From Sphingobacterium multivorum (lineage in GTDB: Bacteria > Bacteroidota > Bacteroidia > Sphingobacteriales > Sphingobacteriaceae), in NCBI RefSeq assembly GCF_900457465.1, contig NZ_UAUU01000002.1, forward strand, positions 248,001-312,000: a stretch of DNA of 64,000 nt, read 5' to 3'. The translations under genes and the position numbers were made by a program. The notes beneath the pieces were generated by a model. The model did no database searches and was not told where the DNA came from. It worked only from the letters and a program-made list of their open reading frames with translations. Below are positions 17,197 to 26,123 of this stretch, in pieces; the first letter of the stretch is position 1, and each line of letters begins with the position of its first letter.

Positions 17197-17214
17197 CAAA
17201 CTAAATATTGATCC
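17197..17214. repeat. 18-bp motif, copy 2 (first copy at 13886-13903)
   Basis: CAAACTAAATATTGATCC lies in the convergent gap after the second Crp/Fnr gene. With copy 1 it brackets the regulator-purA-regulator block. Confidence 0.4.
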
Positions 17215-17259
17215 TCCCCCTTAACACCGATACTCGCGAAAAAACAGCACTGAGCCAAT

Positions 17260-18495
17260 TTACCAACGATAAAGCAGCCTTGTAGTGAAAACATTATCTT
17301 TCAGATCAGCCGAAAAGTTTGGTAAACTTGTGGTTTCGTTCGTTACATGCTCATTATATACAGTCAGTTTTATCCTATTGTTAATCTGATATGCAAGACC
17401 ATAGCCCAGCGTACTAAACTTAACATCGCCATCGGCCGTAAAATTATCAGGCATGCCGATTGTCGTGCCACTTGCTTTCGTATTTGGATCATATACGTCA
17501 TACGCTATCAATGCAGTAATACCGGTCTTCGCAATCTCCTGCGTAAACCAAAGATAATATCCATTAAATTTACGTTGATAAAGGTCTGTTGTCGGCTGGG
17601 TTGTAAAACTTCTGCTGGCGTAGGGTCCTTTAATATCGACACCACCGGCAACTCCAGGCTGGTCTCCTGCCACATATTCGGTTTTGAAACTGGATTTCCC
17701 GAAGCTATTATCAAACTCTACCTGTAAGTTTGCTCCATAATAGTTCCTGCCGATGGCTTTACCTTCATTCTCATCACTGGTATGCGCTGTATAACCATTG
17801 CTATTGGGCGTATAGTACGTTTTCGTATCATTACGCACTGAACCTTTATAGAACGAGCCGCCAAAGCCCAAATGAAGTTTTTTATCGGCTAAACTATCAA
17901 ATTTAAAAGCAAGATTACCGATCAGGTCCTTTTTAGAATCATAGTCCTTAGCGGAGTGACCACTACCGTTCACCAGGGCTAAATCTAAATTTAAGAATTT
18001 AACTTTACCCCCAGGATGATAACTTACCATCCCTCCAAGATCACGTTCGCGTGGCATCAACGTCTGGAATACACGTGCCCGTTCCGGAAAGTCACGATAG
18101 CCCGATGAGTATACAATGGAATATCCAAAAGGTCTATTGAAAAGTCCCGCAGTTAAACTAAGGCCTTTTTGACTTGGGTGACGCAATTGAATAAAGGCAT
18201 CCATTAGTTGTACACCGTCTTGAGTAGCATCCAATTGAAAGACAATACTCGAGTAAGTATCCACCCGATCAATTTTAAGACGTCCCCTGCGGATCATAAA
18301 TCTGTTATCCGAATTCTTTGAAAAATCCCCACCTGAAAAGGACGTAATTCCAGGAGATTGTGCCTTTTGAAACTGTGTTTGAAGATACCCCGTAATCTTG
18401 ATATCATGTGGATCATAGCTGGAGGGCGCATTATTATTTTGCGCAAGTGCTACAACGGGTCCTATCAGAGCTAAGAGTAAAAGTGCTTTTTTCAT
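17260..18495 (-). CDS. Phosphate-selective porin O/P family outer-membrane porin
   Basis: A 411-residue outer-membrane protein with a signal peptide ending VALAQ (about residue 19). The N-terminal part has GYLQTQFQKA and RRGRLKIDR, the pattern of the OprO/OprP-like (porin_O_P) family, where a first strand is followed by an RRxR basic segment. The C-terminus (FTTRLLYRW) ends in an aromatic residue, as expected for a barrel. The family forms anion channels, often for phosphate, but in Bacteroidota substrates are mostly unassigned. It is a single-gene unit; no typical promoter is visible in the 300 bases upstream. Confidence 0.85.
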   Translation of the reverse strand: MKKALLLLALIGPVVALAQNNNAPSSYDPHDIKITGYLQTQFQKAQSPGITSFSGGDFSKNSDNRFMIRRGRLKIDRVDTYSSIVFQLDATQDGVQLMDAFIQLRHPSQKGLSLTAGLFNRPFGYSIVYSSGYRDFPERARVFQTLMPRERDLGGMVSYHPGGKVKFLNLDLALVNGSGHSAKDYDSKKDLIGNLAFKFDSLADKKLHLGFGGSFYKGSVRNDTKTYYTPNSNGYTAHTSDENEGKAIGRNYYGANLQVEFDNSFGKSSFKTEYVAGDQPGVAGGVDIKGPYASRSFTTQPTTDLYQRKFNGYYLWFTQEIAKTGITALIAYDVYDPNTKASGTTIGMPDNFTADGDVKFSTLGYGLAYQINNRIKLTVYNEHVTNETTSLPNFSADLKDNVFTTRLLYRW

Positions 18496-18728
18496 GAGAA
18501 TTTTAAATAAATTATCCTTTTCGCTTGTGGTGATATGATACGAGCAGAATCATTTTTCCTTCTTCTATTCCATCATCTTTCAACGGCGTAAAAATAGATT
18601 CTCAATATTAAGTTAATATTAATAAATTGTTAGTCTATTAATTTATATACATAAAATTAACGATTTAGTAATATATCACCTTGGAGGTCGTTTCCAGACA
18701 TTGAGAACTCATACGATCTCGATTATAT

Positions 18729-18772
18729 TTTAAAATAAAAATGGCCGATACATGAAATTCACGTATCGGCCA
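18729..18772 (-). terminator. Rho-independent terminator after SusD gene
   Basis: A stem with TGGCCGATAC/GTATCGGCCA arms at 18742-18772, then a T-rich run on the minus strand at 18729-18741. It ends the minus-strand SusC/SusD operon. The remaining bases between 18496 and 18728 are AT-rich and show no gene. Confidence 0.8.
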
Positions 18773-18797
18773 CCTAACTATTGATTCCTTCTTAAAA

Positions 18798-20333
18798 TTA
18801 TTCCAACCCCTTATTATAATCGCTTTCACGAAGAGGTATAGCCCAAGTCCATTTATTTTTATCTTCTGGCTTAATTGTAGTAACCAATGAAGTCAAGAAA
18901 TTACCACCGCTAGCAAAGTCTTTTCTCACGATAGTATCGCCCCAACGTTTCATATCAAACCAATCGAATCCTTCGCCCCATAGTTCAACCGCGCGATAAA
19001 GTTTAATTTCATTAAGTAGATCTGTACCTGTTTTTGTACAAACATAATTCACATCCCTTCCTGAAGTAGCGTTTAATGCATTAAGAACACCTTGAACTTC
19101 GCTTGCTGCCTTATTTTGGAAAAATTTTGCTTCAGCTTCAATGAGATACATTTCGGAAGCCCTAAAATGATTCACATGGCCGATACCAGGTATATCATTT
19201 GCTTTAAACTTGAAATTCATATACGCAAAAGGAACTGCAGTAGCTTGTAAATCTGGAAACAATTTAAATGCCCTTGCTTTCATAGCTGTCCCCGCAACCC
19301 CAGTCGCAGTAGTATAAGCTTCGCCCTTTGGATCCAAAAACAAATCTCTACGAACATCAGTCGTCGGGATCTTATCGAACAATTCTCTACTGATACATTT
19401 TGGTGTTGTTCTTACGGCACTAGCTGTTGAGTTATAAGCAATGTAAGACTGGAATGAATAGAAGTACAATGTTTCGTCAGAGGCTCCATAACTACTCCAT
19501 ATCCACTCGCCATTTGGAGTAGAAAAACCGTTTTTATAATCAGCGTTACTCATCAATTTATAATTTTTACGAGCAAGAACTGCATATTTTTCTGCATTAA
19601 CGTAGTCCTGTTTGTTTAGTGCTGCCCTTGCATAAATCGCGTAAGCCACATCCTCATTCACTTGGAAATTTTTATCGGATTCTCTATCCAATTTAGACGA
19701 TTCATATAGCGCTATCGCGTCATTCAAATCTTTATAAATTAAATCATATGTCTGTCCTAAAGTAGATAAAGGCATGTCTCCTGTTGATACGTCGGTTCTT
19801 AGAACTAAGCCTCCAGTTTGACCATTATTGGAATCCTTCCATCTATTTCCGTAAATCTGAGCTAACATCATATAACTATAAGCTCTAAAGGTTAATGCTT
19901 GTGCTTTTATGAACTCTTTTTCAACGGCTGGTCCCTCCGCCCCATCAATACTAACGACAATTTGATTTGCATTACCTATAATCTTGTAATAATAATACCA
20001 AGGATAATAAAGGTAAATACTCGTTAAATTTTGATTGTAATTTGCATTAATGATGTCAGCCCAACCACTTAAGTTAACAAAAAAGTTATTTCCGGGATAA
20101 TTCCCGTAATACATTTTGATTGTTCCTTCTCCATTAAAGCCCTGACTTCCCAAATATTGTTGGGTCATCATCTTAGCTAAGCCATTTACAGCTAACTTGG
20201 CATTTTTTGTTGTTTCAAATACCGTAGGAGTACTTACAGAGTCTGTAGGAAGTGTCTCTAAATAGTCCTTTTTACAGGAAGCTAGCAACAACACTCCTGC
20301 AAATAATACTTTAATATAATTTATATTTTTCAT
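18798..20333 (-). CDS. SusD/RagB family nutrient-binding lipoprotein
   Basis: A 511-residue surface lipoprotein paired with the SusC-like receptor upstream. I chose the ATG at 20333, not the longer frame to 20393, because the residues from there form a clean lipoprotein signal (FAGVLLLASC) followed by KKDYLETLPTD, the usual SusD start. It shows the helical TPR scaffold of SusD proteins and the C-terminal FDMKRWGDT / WAIPLRESDYNKG blocks. SusD forms the lid on SusC and binds oligosaccharides or peptides. The start lies 12 bases downstream of the SusC stop. The substrate is not evident. Confidence 0.93.
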   Translation of the reverse strand: MKNINYIKVLFAGVLLLASCKKDYLETLPTDSVSTPTVFETTKNAKLAVNGLAKMMTQQYLGSQGFNGEGTIKMYYGNYPGNNFFVNLSGWADIINANYNQNLTSIYLYYPWYYYYKIIGNANQIVVSIDGAEGPAVEKEFIKAQALTFRAYSYMMLAQIYGNRWKDSNNGQTGGLVLRTDVSTGDMPLSTLGQTYDLIYKDLNDAIALYESSKLDRESDKNFQVNEDVAYAIYARAALNKQDYVNAEKYAVLARKNYKLMSNADYKNGFSTPNGEWIWSSYGASDETLYFYSFQSYIAYNSTASAVRTTPKCISRELFDKIPTTDVRRDLFLDPKGEAYTTATGVAGTAMKARAFKLFPDLQATAVPFAYMNFKFKANDIPGIGHVNHFRASEMYLIEAEAKFFQNKAASEVQGVLNALNATSGRDVNYVCTKTGTDLLNEIKLYRAVELWGEGFDWFDMKRWGDTIVRKDFASGGNFLTSLVTTIKPEDKNKWTWAIPLRESDYNKGLE

Positions 20334-20344
20334 CCTTTTATTTC

Positions 20345-23300
20345 TTATAGTCCAACTTTTACTCCAAAAGATACAGTACGCGGAGTTACCCAAGCATTTG
20401 TACTAGTACCGTTCCATTGCTGTTGCGGGTTCATTCCTTTGCGTTTCGTCATTGTTGCCAAGTTTTCGATCCCCGCAACAATTCTTACTGAAGACAAATC
20501 TATTTTACTAACCAATGTTTTTGGCAAACTATAGCCCACCGCAATATTTTTGATAACTAAATAAGAGCCATCCGTTAAAAAACGATCACTTGAATAGTTG
20601 TTCATATTGCTCTGTGAAAAGTTAATTGCTGGAATACCATTCGGATCCAATCTATTTATAGAAGTCGCAGTCATACCTTCAGGAATTCCATTCCATGACT
20701 TCATAATATCTGTATGCATAGCACTTGGCGTACCAGACATAGACATTAAACCTGCATAAGACGAATCAAATACTTTACCTCCGATAGCGTAAGTAAATAA
20801 AGCCGAAAAACTAAAATTCTTATATTCAAAGTTGGTATTGAAACTTCCATTCATCTTAGGAATAACAGATCCCGACCAATCCCTTACACCATAATTGGAT
20901 GGATTGGTAACATAATATTTTCCGTTAATCTCGATTAATTCAGCAGCTGGTATAGCTGCCTTTTCAGGAGCTGAACCATTTACATTAAATCTTTGTGTAT
21001 CTGGAAGATACAGAGAACGCCCGGTCATTTGATCTACACCTGCAAATTTAAACATCCAGAAATCATATCTTCCACGTCCTTCCATCCATTTAAAATTACC
21101 AGTGATAATACCATTTTCTCTATTCTCTTCTGGTAATGCTAATATTTTGTTGGTCAACCATGTTGCATTCGCCCCAATATTCCATTTCCATCCATCACCT
21201 TTCAAAACATCGACATCAAATGTTAGCTCAAAACCGCGATTTGACATTGAACCGATATTACGTGTAATTGTGGAAACAGCAGAAGAAGTAGATGTCGCAC
21301 CGGCAGATAGCGGCAAATTAACGTCAAATATCAGATTTTGTGACTGCTTATTAAAGTATTCAAAGCTTAAATTTGCACGCTGAAATAAACGTGTCTCAAT
21401 AGCTGCAGAAAAAGAACTTGAAGTTTCCCAAATCAGATCCGGCGACGCATTTTGTTTTTTATAAAGAGCCGCCATATTTGCATTTTGATCTATATCATAC
21501 AAAGCTAAGTGCGCATATTTATTAGCACTTTCATCATTTCCAACTTCTCCATAAGATGCTCTTACTTTCAAATCATTGACGATATGAAGTGCATCTTTGA
21601 AAAAGTCTTCTTTGGAAACTATCCAACTTCCACCTAATGACCAAAAGTTACCCCAACGATTTTCAGGACTGAATCTAGAAGATCCGTCTCTTCTAAAGGA
21701 GGCCTCAGCAAAATACTTACCATCATAATTATAGCGAGCGCGAGACAAGAAACTTTCGACGCGATAGTCTTCTTGGTAATCATACAAAGAAGTAATCTTG
21801 GTAAAGTTAACCATGTCAGTTTTTCCCGCAAACGTCTCATCTGTTTTATAACCATACAAGTAGCTCCAATTATCGGAATAATTTTCATGGCCCGCTAAAA
21901 CATCAACGTGATGCTTTCCAAAGTCCTTATTCCAACTTAACAGTTGTTGTAGCGTATAATTTTTGTACCGATAAATATTTCTAGCAGCGCGACCTTGTCC
22001 ATTACCATCTCCTATCACTGCATTATTATAGGTACGGCGTTCCGAATTACGAAGATTCAAATCACCATTTAGCGTGAACGTAAAATCTTTCAGGAATTTA
22101 AATTCGAGGAATCCTCGACCGTTTACAGTATTTCTAATCGTTTGATCGCTGTTCAATTCATTTTCCCAAATAGTATGCCTTCCAACATATTGTAATCTTG
22201 TGGATTCACCATTATCGAATTGTTTATCTCCTAAAGCATCTAATGCATAGGTACCATCAGGATTATGTAAATGAATCGGATAAATTGGTGCAATTGAGCG
22301 TGCATAATTAAAAGGATTTGTGAAAGAACCAGCATCATCCGTGGAACCGCTTATTCTATCTGAAATTTGGTGTGATCCTGCTAAATTGAAGCCGTATTTA
22401 AACCAATTTTTAGCTTGCAATTCCGCATTTAAACGACCTGTAAACCTCTTTAAACCTGAATTTTTAATATAGCCCTTTTCGTCCAAATATCCAGTAGAAT
22501 AAAAGACTTTTGCTTTATCCGTGGCTGTATTCCCATCAATATTATAATTTTGACGATGTCCTATACGATCTACTTCACTAAACCAATCCAAGTCATCTCG
22601 ATATCCACTTTTAATTTGCGCATCGGAAACTAGCTTACCATTCGCGTCAAATAATTTATCATCATCTTTATCATAAATGTTTAGTTTAAGATAGTTACTT
22701 ACCAATGACTTTGAAGCCTCATCATTTGCAGATTGGTTTGTCGGATATTTGGTTGAGCTACTTGTCAATAAGTTATTTCGATACCCCATCCACATAGCCT
22801 CCATGAATTGTCTATCATTCACTCGGCTATATTCTGCAATACCTCTTGAATAAAACCCTTGATCAGTGGAAACATTCACTTGTGAGCGTCCAGCTTTTCC
22901 TTTCTTTGTTGTAATAATAATAACACCATTACTTGCCCTACTACCATACAAAGCTGAAGAAGAAGCATCTTTCAATACCGATATACTTTCTACGTCATTC
23001 GGGTTTATATCGGAGATATTACCACCAAAAGGAACACCATCGACAACATAAAGAGGGTCATTCGAACCATTTAGTGATGAAAATCCACGAATCCTTATAC
23101 TAGGTTCTGCACCTGGCATACCAGAAGTATTGTTCAGTTGAATACCAGCAGCAGATCCTTCTAAAGCTGCAAATGCATTGGTAACCGGTCTCTTTTCGAT
23201 ATCCTTCGCAGAAACAGATGTTACTGATCCAGTTAACGATTCTTTTTTTGCAGTACCATAAGCGACTACGACAACCTCATCTAATGCTGTATTCTGATCC

Positions 23301-23587
23301 TCTAGTGACACGTTGAATAATGACTGTCCATCTTTAACGATTATACTCTTATCAGAATGACCGACATACCTGAAAACCATCACTTTACCAACAGGAACTG
23401 ATAAAGAATATTTTCCATTTGCATCTGTTTGAGTAGCAATGTTTGATCCTTGAACAGCAATTGTCACACCGACTAATGGTTTACCATCAGCTCCAGTTAC
23501 ACGACCGCTTACTTTCTTCTCTTGCGCAAAAGCAACAGAAGAAAGGATCATACTCCCCACGAAAAAACTGAGTAGTTTGTGTTTCAT
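20345..23587 (-). CDS. SusC/RagA family TonB-linked outer-membrane protein
   Basis: A 1080-residue receptor. Signal peptide ending SVAFAQ (about 22); carboxypeptidase-regulatory-like domain at about 27-105 (VSGRVTGADGKPLVGVTI); plug at about 115-230 with IRIRGFSSLNGSNDPLYVVDG and VLKDASSSALYGSRASNGVI; then the barrel to the end. It is the channel of a SusC/SusD pair, driven by TonB. The first 25 residues and the DNA around the start codon are nearly identical to the SusC gene at 27711-30872, which points to relatedness by duplication. A good promoter lies 160 bases upstream, leaving a long leader. Confidence 0.95.
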   Translation of the reverse strand: MKHKLLSFFVGSMILSSVAFAQEKKVSGRVTGADGKPLVGVTIAVQGSNIATQTDANGKYSLSVPVGKVMVFRYVGHSDKSIIVKDGQSLFNVSLEDQNTALDEVVVVAYGTAKKESLTGSVTSVSAKDIEKRPVTNAFAALEGSAAGIQLNNTSGMPGAEPSIRIRGFSSLNGSNDPLYVVDGVPFGGNISDINPNDVESISVLKDASSSALYGSRASNGVIIITTKKGKAGRSQVNVSTDQGFYSRGIAEYSRVNDRQFMEAMWMGYRNNLLTSSSTKYPTNQSANDEASKSLVSNYLKLNIYDKDDDKLFDANGKLVSDAQIKSGYRDDLDWFSEVDRIGHRQNYNIDGNTATDKAKVFYSTGYLDEKGYIKNSGLKRFTGRLNAELQAKNWFKYGFNLAGSHQISDRISGSTDDAGSFTNPFNYARSIAPIYPIHLHNPDGTYALDALGDKQFDNGESTRLQYVGRHTIWENELNSDQTIRNTVNGRGFLEFKFLKDFTFTLNGDLNLRNSERRTYNNAVIGDGNGQGRAARNIYRYKNYTLQQLLSWNKDFGKHHVDVLAGHENYSDNWSYLYGYKTDETFAGKTDMVNFTKITSLYDYQEDYRVESFLSRARYNYDGKYFAEASFRRDGSSRFSPENRWGNFWSLGGSWIVSKEDFFKDALHIVNDLKVRASYGEVGNDESANKYAHLALYDIDQNANMAALYKKQNASPDLIWETSSSFSAAIETRLFQRANLSFEYFNKQSQNLIFDVNLPLSAGATSTSSAVSTITRNIGSMSNRGFELTFDVDVLKGDGWKWNIGANATWLTNKILALPEENRENGIITGNFKWMEGRGRYDFWMFKFAGVDQMTGRSLYLPDTQRFNVNGSAPEKAAIPAAELIEINGKYYVTNPSNYGVRDWSGSVIPKMNGSFNTNFEYKNFSFSALFTYAIGGKVFDSSYAGLMSMSGTPSAMHTDIMKSWNGIPEGMTATSINRLDPNGIPAINFSQSNMNNYSSDRFLTDGSYLVIKNIAVGYSLPKTLVSKIDLSSVRIVAGIENLATMTKRKGMNPQQQWNGTSTNAWVTPRTVSFGVKVGL

Positions 23588-23681
23588 ATGTTTATGTTTG
23601 TTTAATAGTAAGTAGTTTATCTAACTAAAAAAGATAAAAGCACCAAAAGGACTTTTAATATATGTTTTTCTAAAAATTATG

Positions 23682-23694
23682 AGTCTATTAGACT
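23682..23694. repeat. 13-bp palindrome in SusC leader
   Basis: AGTCTATTAGACT is a perfect palindrome with a single central base, in the untranslated leader of the SusC gene at 20345-23587. It may be a regulator site or a small hairpin. Confidence 0.35.
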
Positions 23695-23746
23695 AATACA
23701 GTTAGTGTGCAAAACCAAACATGAAATGTTAAAATTTTGTTAAAAG

Positions 23747-23776
23747 CAAAGATAAAACAATCTTTTAAAGATGCAA
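23747..23776 (-). promoter_or_regulatory. Bacteroidota-type promoter of SusC/SusD operon
   Basis: On the minus strand: TTG at 23776-23774, 19-base spacer, TATCTTTG at 23754-23747. It should start a transcript with a leader of roughly 150 bases before the SusC ATG at 23587. The rest of 23777-24063 is very AT-rich, with no gene seen. Confidence 0.65.
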
Positions 23777-24063
23777 CAAGAAGTTAGAAATAGAATTAAA
23801 AAACTGGAAAACAAACGATATAAATCATAGTATTTCACACAAAAAATAACACACAAAAACACTAAATACCAAACAATTACACAAACAACTCACCTTAATC
23901 CAAAAAAGTAAATATTTTTTTCATGAAGTAACAATAAATACTGCAATATTTTGTATTTTTCATCATAAAACTATCATTACAATCGATAACAATATAAAAA
24001 AAAACACATAACTACTATCAAAAAGACAAAACAATAGTTCAAAACAATCAAAGGCAAATAAAG

Positions 24064-24426
24064 ATGAACTACAAAAGCTTAAATCCAATATTATATACAA
24101 AAAACTTAGATCAAACTATTCAGTTCTATACTGAAAAACTCGGGTTTACATGTGTTGAAAAAAACGAAGCATTGGACTGGATTTTATTGCAAAACGGAAC
24201 GATAGAAATCATGTTCTCCCATCCTGTTGAAAGCATTGCTTTTGAAACAGCACAATTTACTGGTTCCTTTTATTTTAACGTAGATGATATTGATAATTTA
24301 TGGGAAGAATTGAAGGATAATGTCAAAATATGTTACGAAATACAGACTTTCGAATGGGGAATGCGAGAGTTTGCTATATATGATAATAATGGATATGTAT
24401 TTCAGTTTGGGCAGGAGATAGCATAA
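24064..24426 (+). CDS. VOC superfamily protein (glyoxalase/bleomycin-resistance-like)
   Basis: A 120-residue single-domain protein with the glyoxalase/VOC pattern: NPILYTKNLDQTIQFYTEKLGF at residues 7-28 and a second beta-alpha-beta half ending GMREFAIYDNNGYVFQFGQEI. Family members bind a metal or a small molecule and act in detoxification or as drug-binding resistance proteins. No His of a metal site is obvious at the first position, so a binding role is possible. Single gene, closed by a shared terminator with the next, convergent gene. Confidence 0.8.
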   Translation: MNYKSLNPILYTKNLDQTIQFYTEKLGFTCVEKNEALDWILLQNGTIEIMFSHPVESIAFETAQFTGSFYFNVDDIDNLWEELKDNVKICYEIQTFEWGMREFAIYDNNGYVFQFGQEIA

Positions 24427-24467
24427 AAAAACCACTTTAGGATATAAATGAACTAAAGTGGTTTTTT
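24425..24467. terminator. Bidirectional terminator
   Basis: AAAACCACTTTAG / CTAAAGTGGTTTT stem at about 24427-24466 with A-run before and T-run after, so it serves both the VOC gene (plus) and the TonB-C-like gene (minus). Confidence 0.88.
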
Positions 24468-24486
24468 AACACTACTCTAACGTGCT

Positions 24487-25179
24487 TTACATATGCCCTT
24501 TGTAAGATTTAAAGTCAAGAGACAAGGGGTAAACCACTTCAGACACAACATCTACACCTTTTTCTTTTGCTGGAATCCATTTTCCTGATCTCAAAAGGGC
24601 TCTTTTTGCGTTCTCCAAAACCTTATAGCCCGGGTCATTTTCGAAAGCAACATTGGAAATCACACCCTTTGTATCTACTGTAAAACGCAAATTAAAAGTT
24701 CCTTTTACCCCAGCGTTTAATGCCTCCTTAGGATACTCAAAAGTATTAGAAAAGTTTTTATTAAAAGCTTTCATTCCTTTTTCCGGAATAGCGACATGAT
24801 CCTGGCTATCAGCAATTTCTTCTGATGAAAGAACATGATATGGCAATCTAACCCAAGAAGCCACTTCTTTATTATCCTTAACCGCAGGTGTCCATTCTCC
24901 TGAAACTTTCAAAATACGGATAAGACGTAATGCAATTTGGTCTCCAAGATCTTTAACGATATCTGCAGAATCTATCTTCCCTTTTTCATTTACACGAAAT
25001 TCAACGATCACATCACCAGAAATATTCTTATCAATTTCGGATGTTGTCAACACTAGGTTCTTACTTAGATCTTTTACCAAATTATCGTATCCAATCTTTG
25101 GTGTAGCCTCTTTATTTTGCGCCTTGCATACCAGCACCACCCCAAAACCCATGAATAAAGTTAAAAAAGACTTTTTCAT
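24487..25179 (-). CDS. TonB C-terminal-domain-like exported protein with two repeats
   Basis: A 230-residue protein with an N-terminal signal peptide (MKKSFLTLFMGFGVVLVCKA). I chose the ATG at 25179 over the longer frame because it makes the signal clean. Two TonB_C-like halves follow: residues about 45-120 (VIVEFRVNEKGKIDSADIV) and about 135-225 (FNLRFTVDTKGVISNVAFEN, WIPAKEKGVDVVSEVVYPL). It lacks the usual membrane anchor plus proline linker of a true TonB, so it is probably a periplasmic relative, not the energy transducer. It is the last gene of the SusC/SusD/DUF1735-like operon. Confidence 0.78.
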   Translation of the reverse strand: MKKSFLTLFMGFGVVLVCKAQNKEATPKIGYDNLVKDLSKNLVLTTSEIDKNISGDVIVEFRVNEKGKIDSADIVKDLGDQIALRLIRILKVSGEWTPAVKDNKEVASWVRLPYHVLSSEEIADSQDHVAIPEKGMKAFNKNFSNTFEYPKEALNAGVKGTFNLRFTVDTKGVISNVAFENDPGYKVLENAKRALLRSGKWIPAKEKGVDVVSEVVYPLSLDFKSYKGHM

Positions 25180-25247
25180 AAGATAAAAATTAAATAGTAA
25201 AAGCAGAGGAAAAGACATTACTCTTCCTCTACTTATTAATTGATTAA

Positions 25248-26111
25248 CTAATCTCTCGGTCCAGTGTAGACAAATTTCTCTTCAAAAGTACGTCCGCCTC
25301 CATTTGAAGTCCAGTTTACTGTAAGTGTTTTAGTCGCTGGATCGTATTTACTTGTTGGCTTAGTAGCAATTGGTAATAAAGTTGTCATTTCTACTGTAAT
25401 ATTGTTCGTAGCTTGATCAATAGTATAATTTACAACATTTGAATATGTTCCCAAAAGTCCTGGTTTCAATTGACATTTATTTCCGCCAATTGTTACAAGT
25501 GTTACTGTCTTATTTGCATTTGGAACAAGAGCAGTGTTTGCAGAAGTTGTATAGGCATAAGTTCCGTCGAAGAAATTTTTACCAGAGATTCCAACAACCA
25601 TTTTACCAAAGTTTCCAGAGATATTTCCAACTGAAGCAGATTCAATAGAAAATCCAAGCGCATAGCTTTTATCAAAAGTAAACATACTGGGCTTTAAATC
25701 AACAACAAACTTACCTACTCGTTCCCCCTTCTTTATGACAACATCGAATGAAGAAATACTATACTGTGAAGTAGGAAGTGCTACAAACTCATCGTCCTGA
25801 TCATCATTGTATTCGTCAATTAATGAATTATCTAGCTTAACCTTCACATTAATATCATTCGGGGCAGTATTTGAACCTGCATAATTTACTTCTAATACCA
25901 ACTGCCCTGTTGGATTCATATCAAATGATAATAAATATAAGGGTAGCTTACTAGTAGTACTTGATTGAATAAAACCAGGATTCTTAAATTCGATAATATT
26001 TGATATTGCCCCTGGAGCATCTGGCCCAATCAAAACTTCATCTTTCAAACAAGATGAAAATATAGTGGTAATAACCAATCCTAAAGAAATATATTTTAAT
26101 ATTTTTTTCAT
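25248..26111 (-). CDS. DUF1735-like (BT_3987-type) surface lipoprotein
   Basis: A 287-residue lipoprotein; signal ends IFSSC. The N-terminal half (about 35-165) contains PTSQYSISSFDVVIKKGERVGKFVV and the YALGFSIESAS strand, typical of DUF1735 domains found in lipoproteins of SusC/SusD loci. The C-terminal part is a second beta domain. Such proteins are surface glycan-binding accessories in known loci. It starts 12 bases after the SusD-like stop codon, in one operon with SusC. Confidence 0.8.
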   Translation of the reverse strand: MKKILKYISLGLVITTIFSSCLKDEVLIGPDAPGAISNIIEFKNPGFIQSSTTSKLPLYLLSFDMNPTGQLVLEVNYAGSNTAPNDINVKVKLDNSLIDEYNDDQDDEFVALPTSQYSISSFDVVIKKGERVGKFVVDLKPSMFTFDKSYALGFSIESASVGNISGNFGKMVVGISGKNFFDGTYAYTTSANTALVPNANKTVTLVTIGGNKCQLKPGLLGTYSNVVNYTIDQATNNITVEMTTLLPIATKPTSKYDPATKTLTVNWTSNGGGRTFEEKFVYTGPRD

Positions 26112-26123
26112 GTTATTTTAAAT

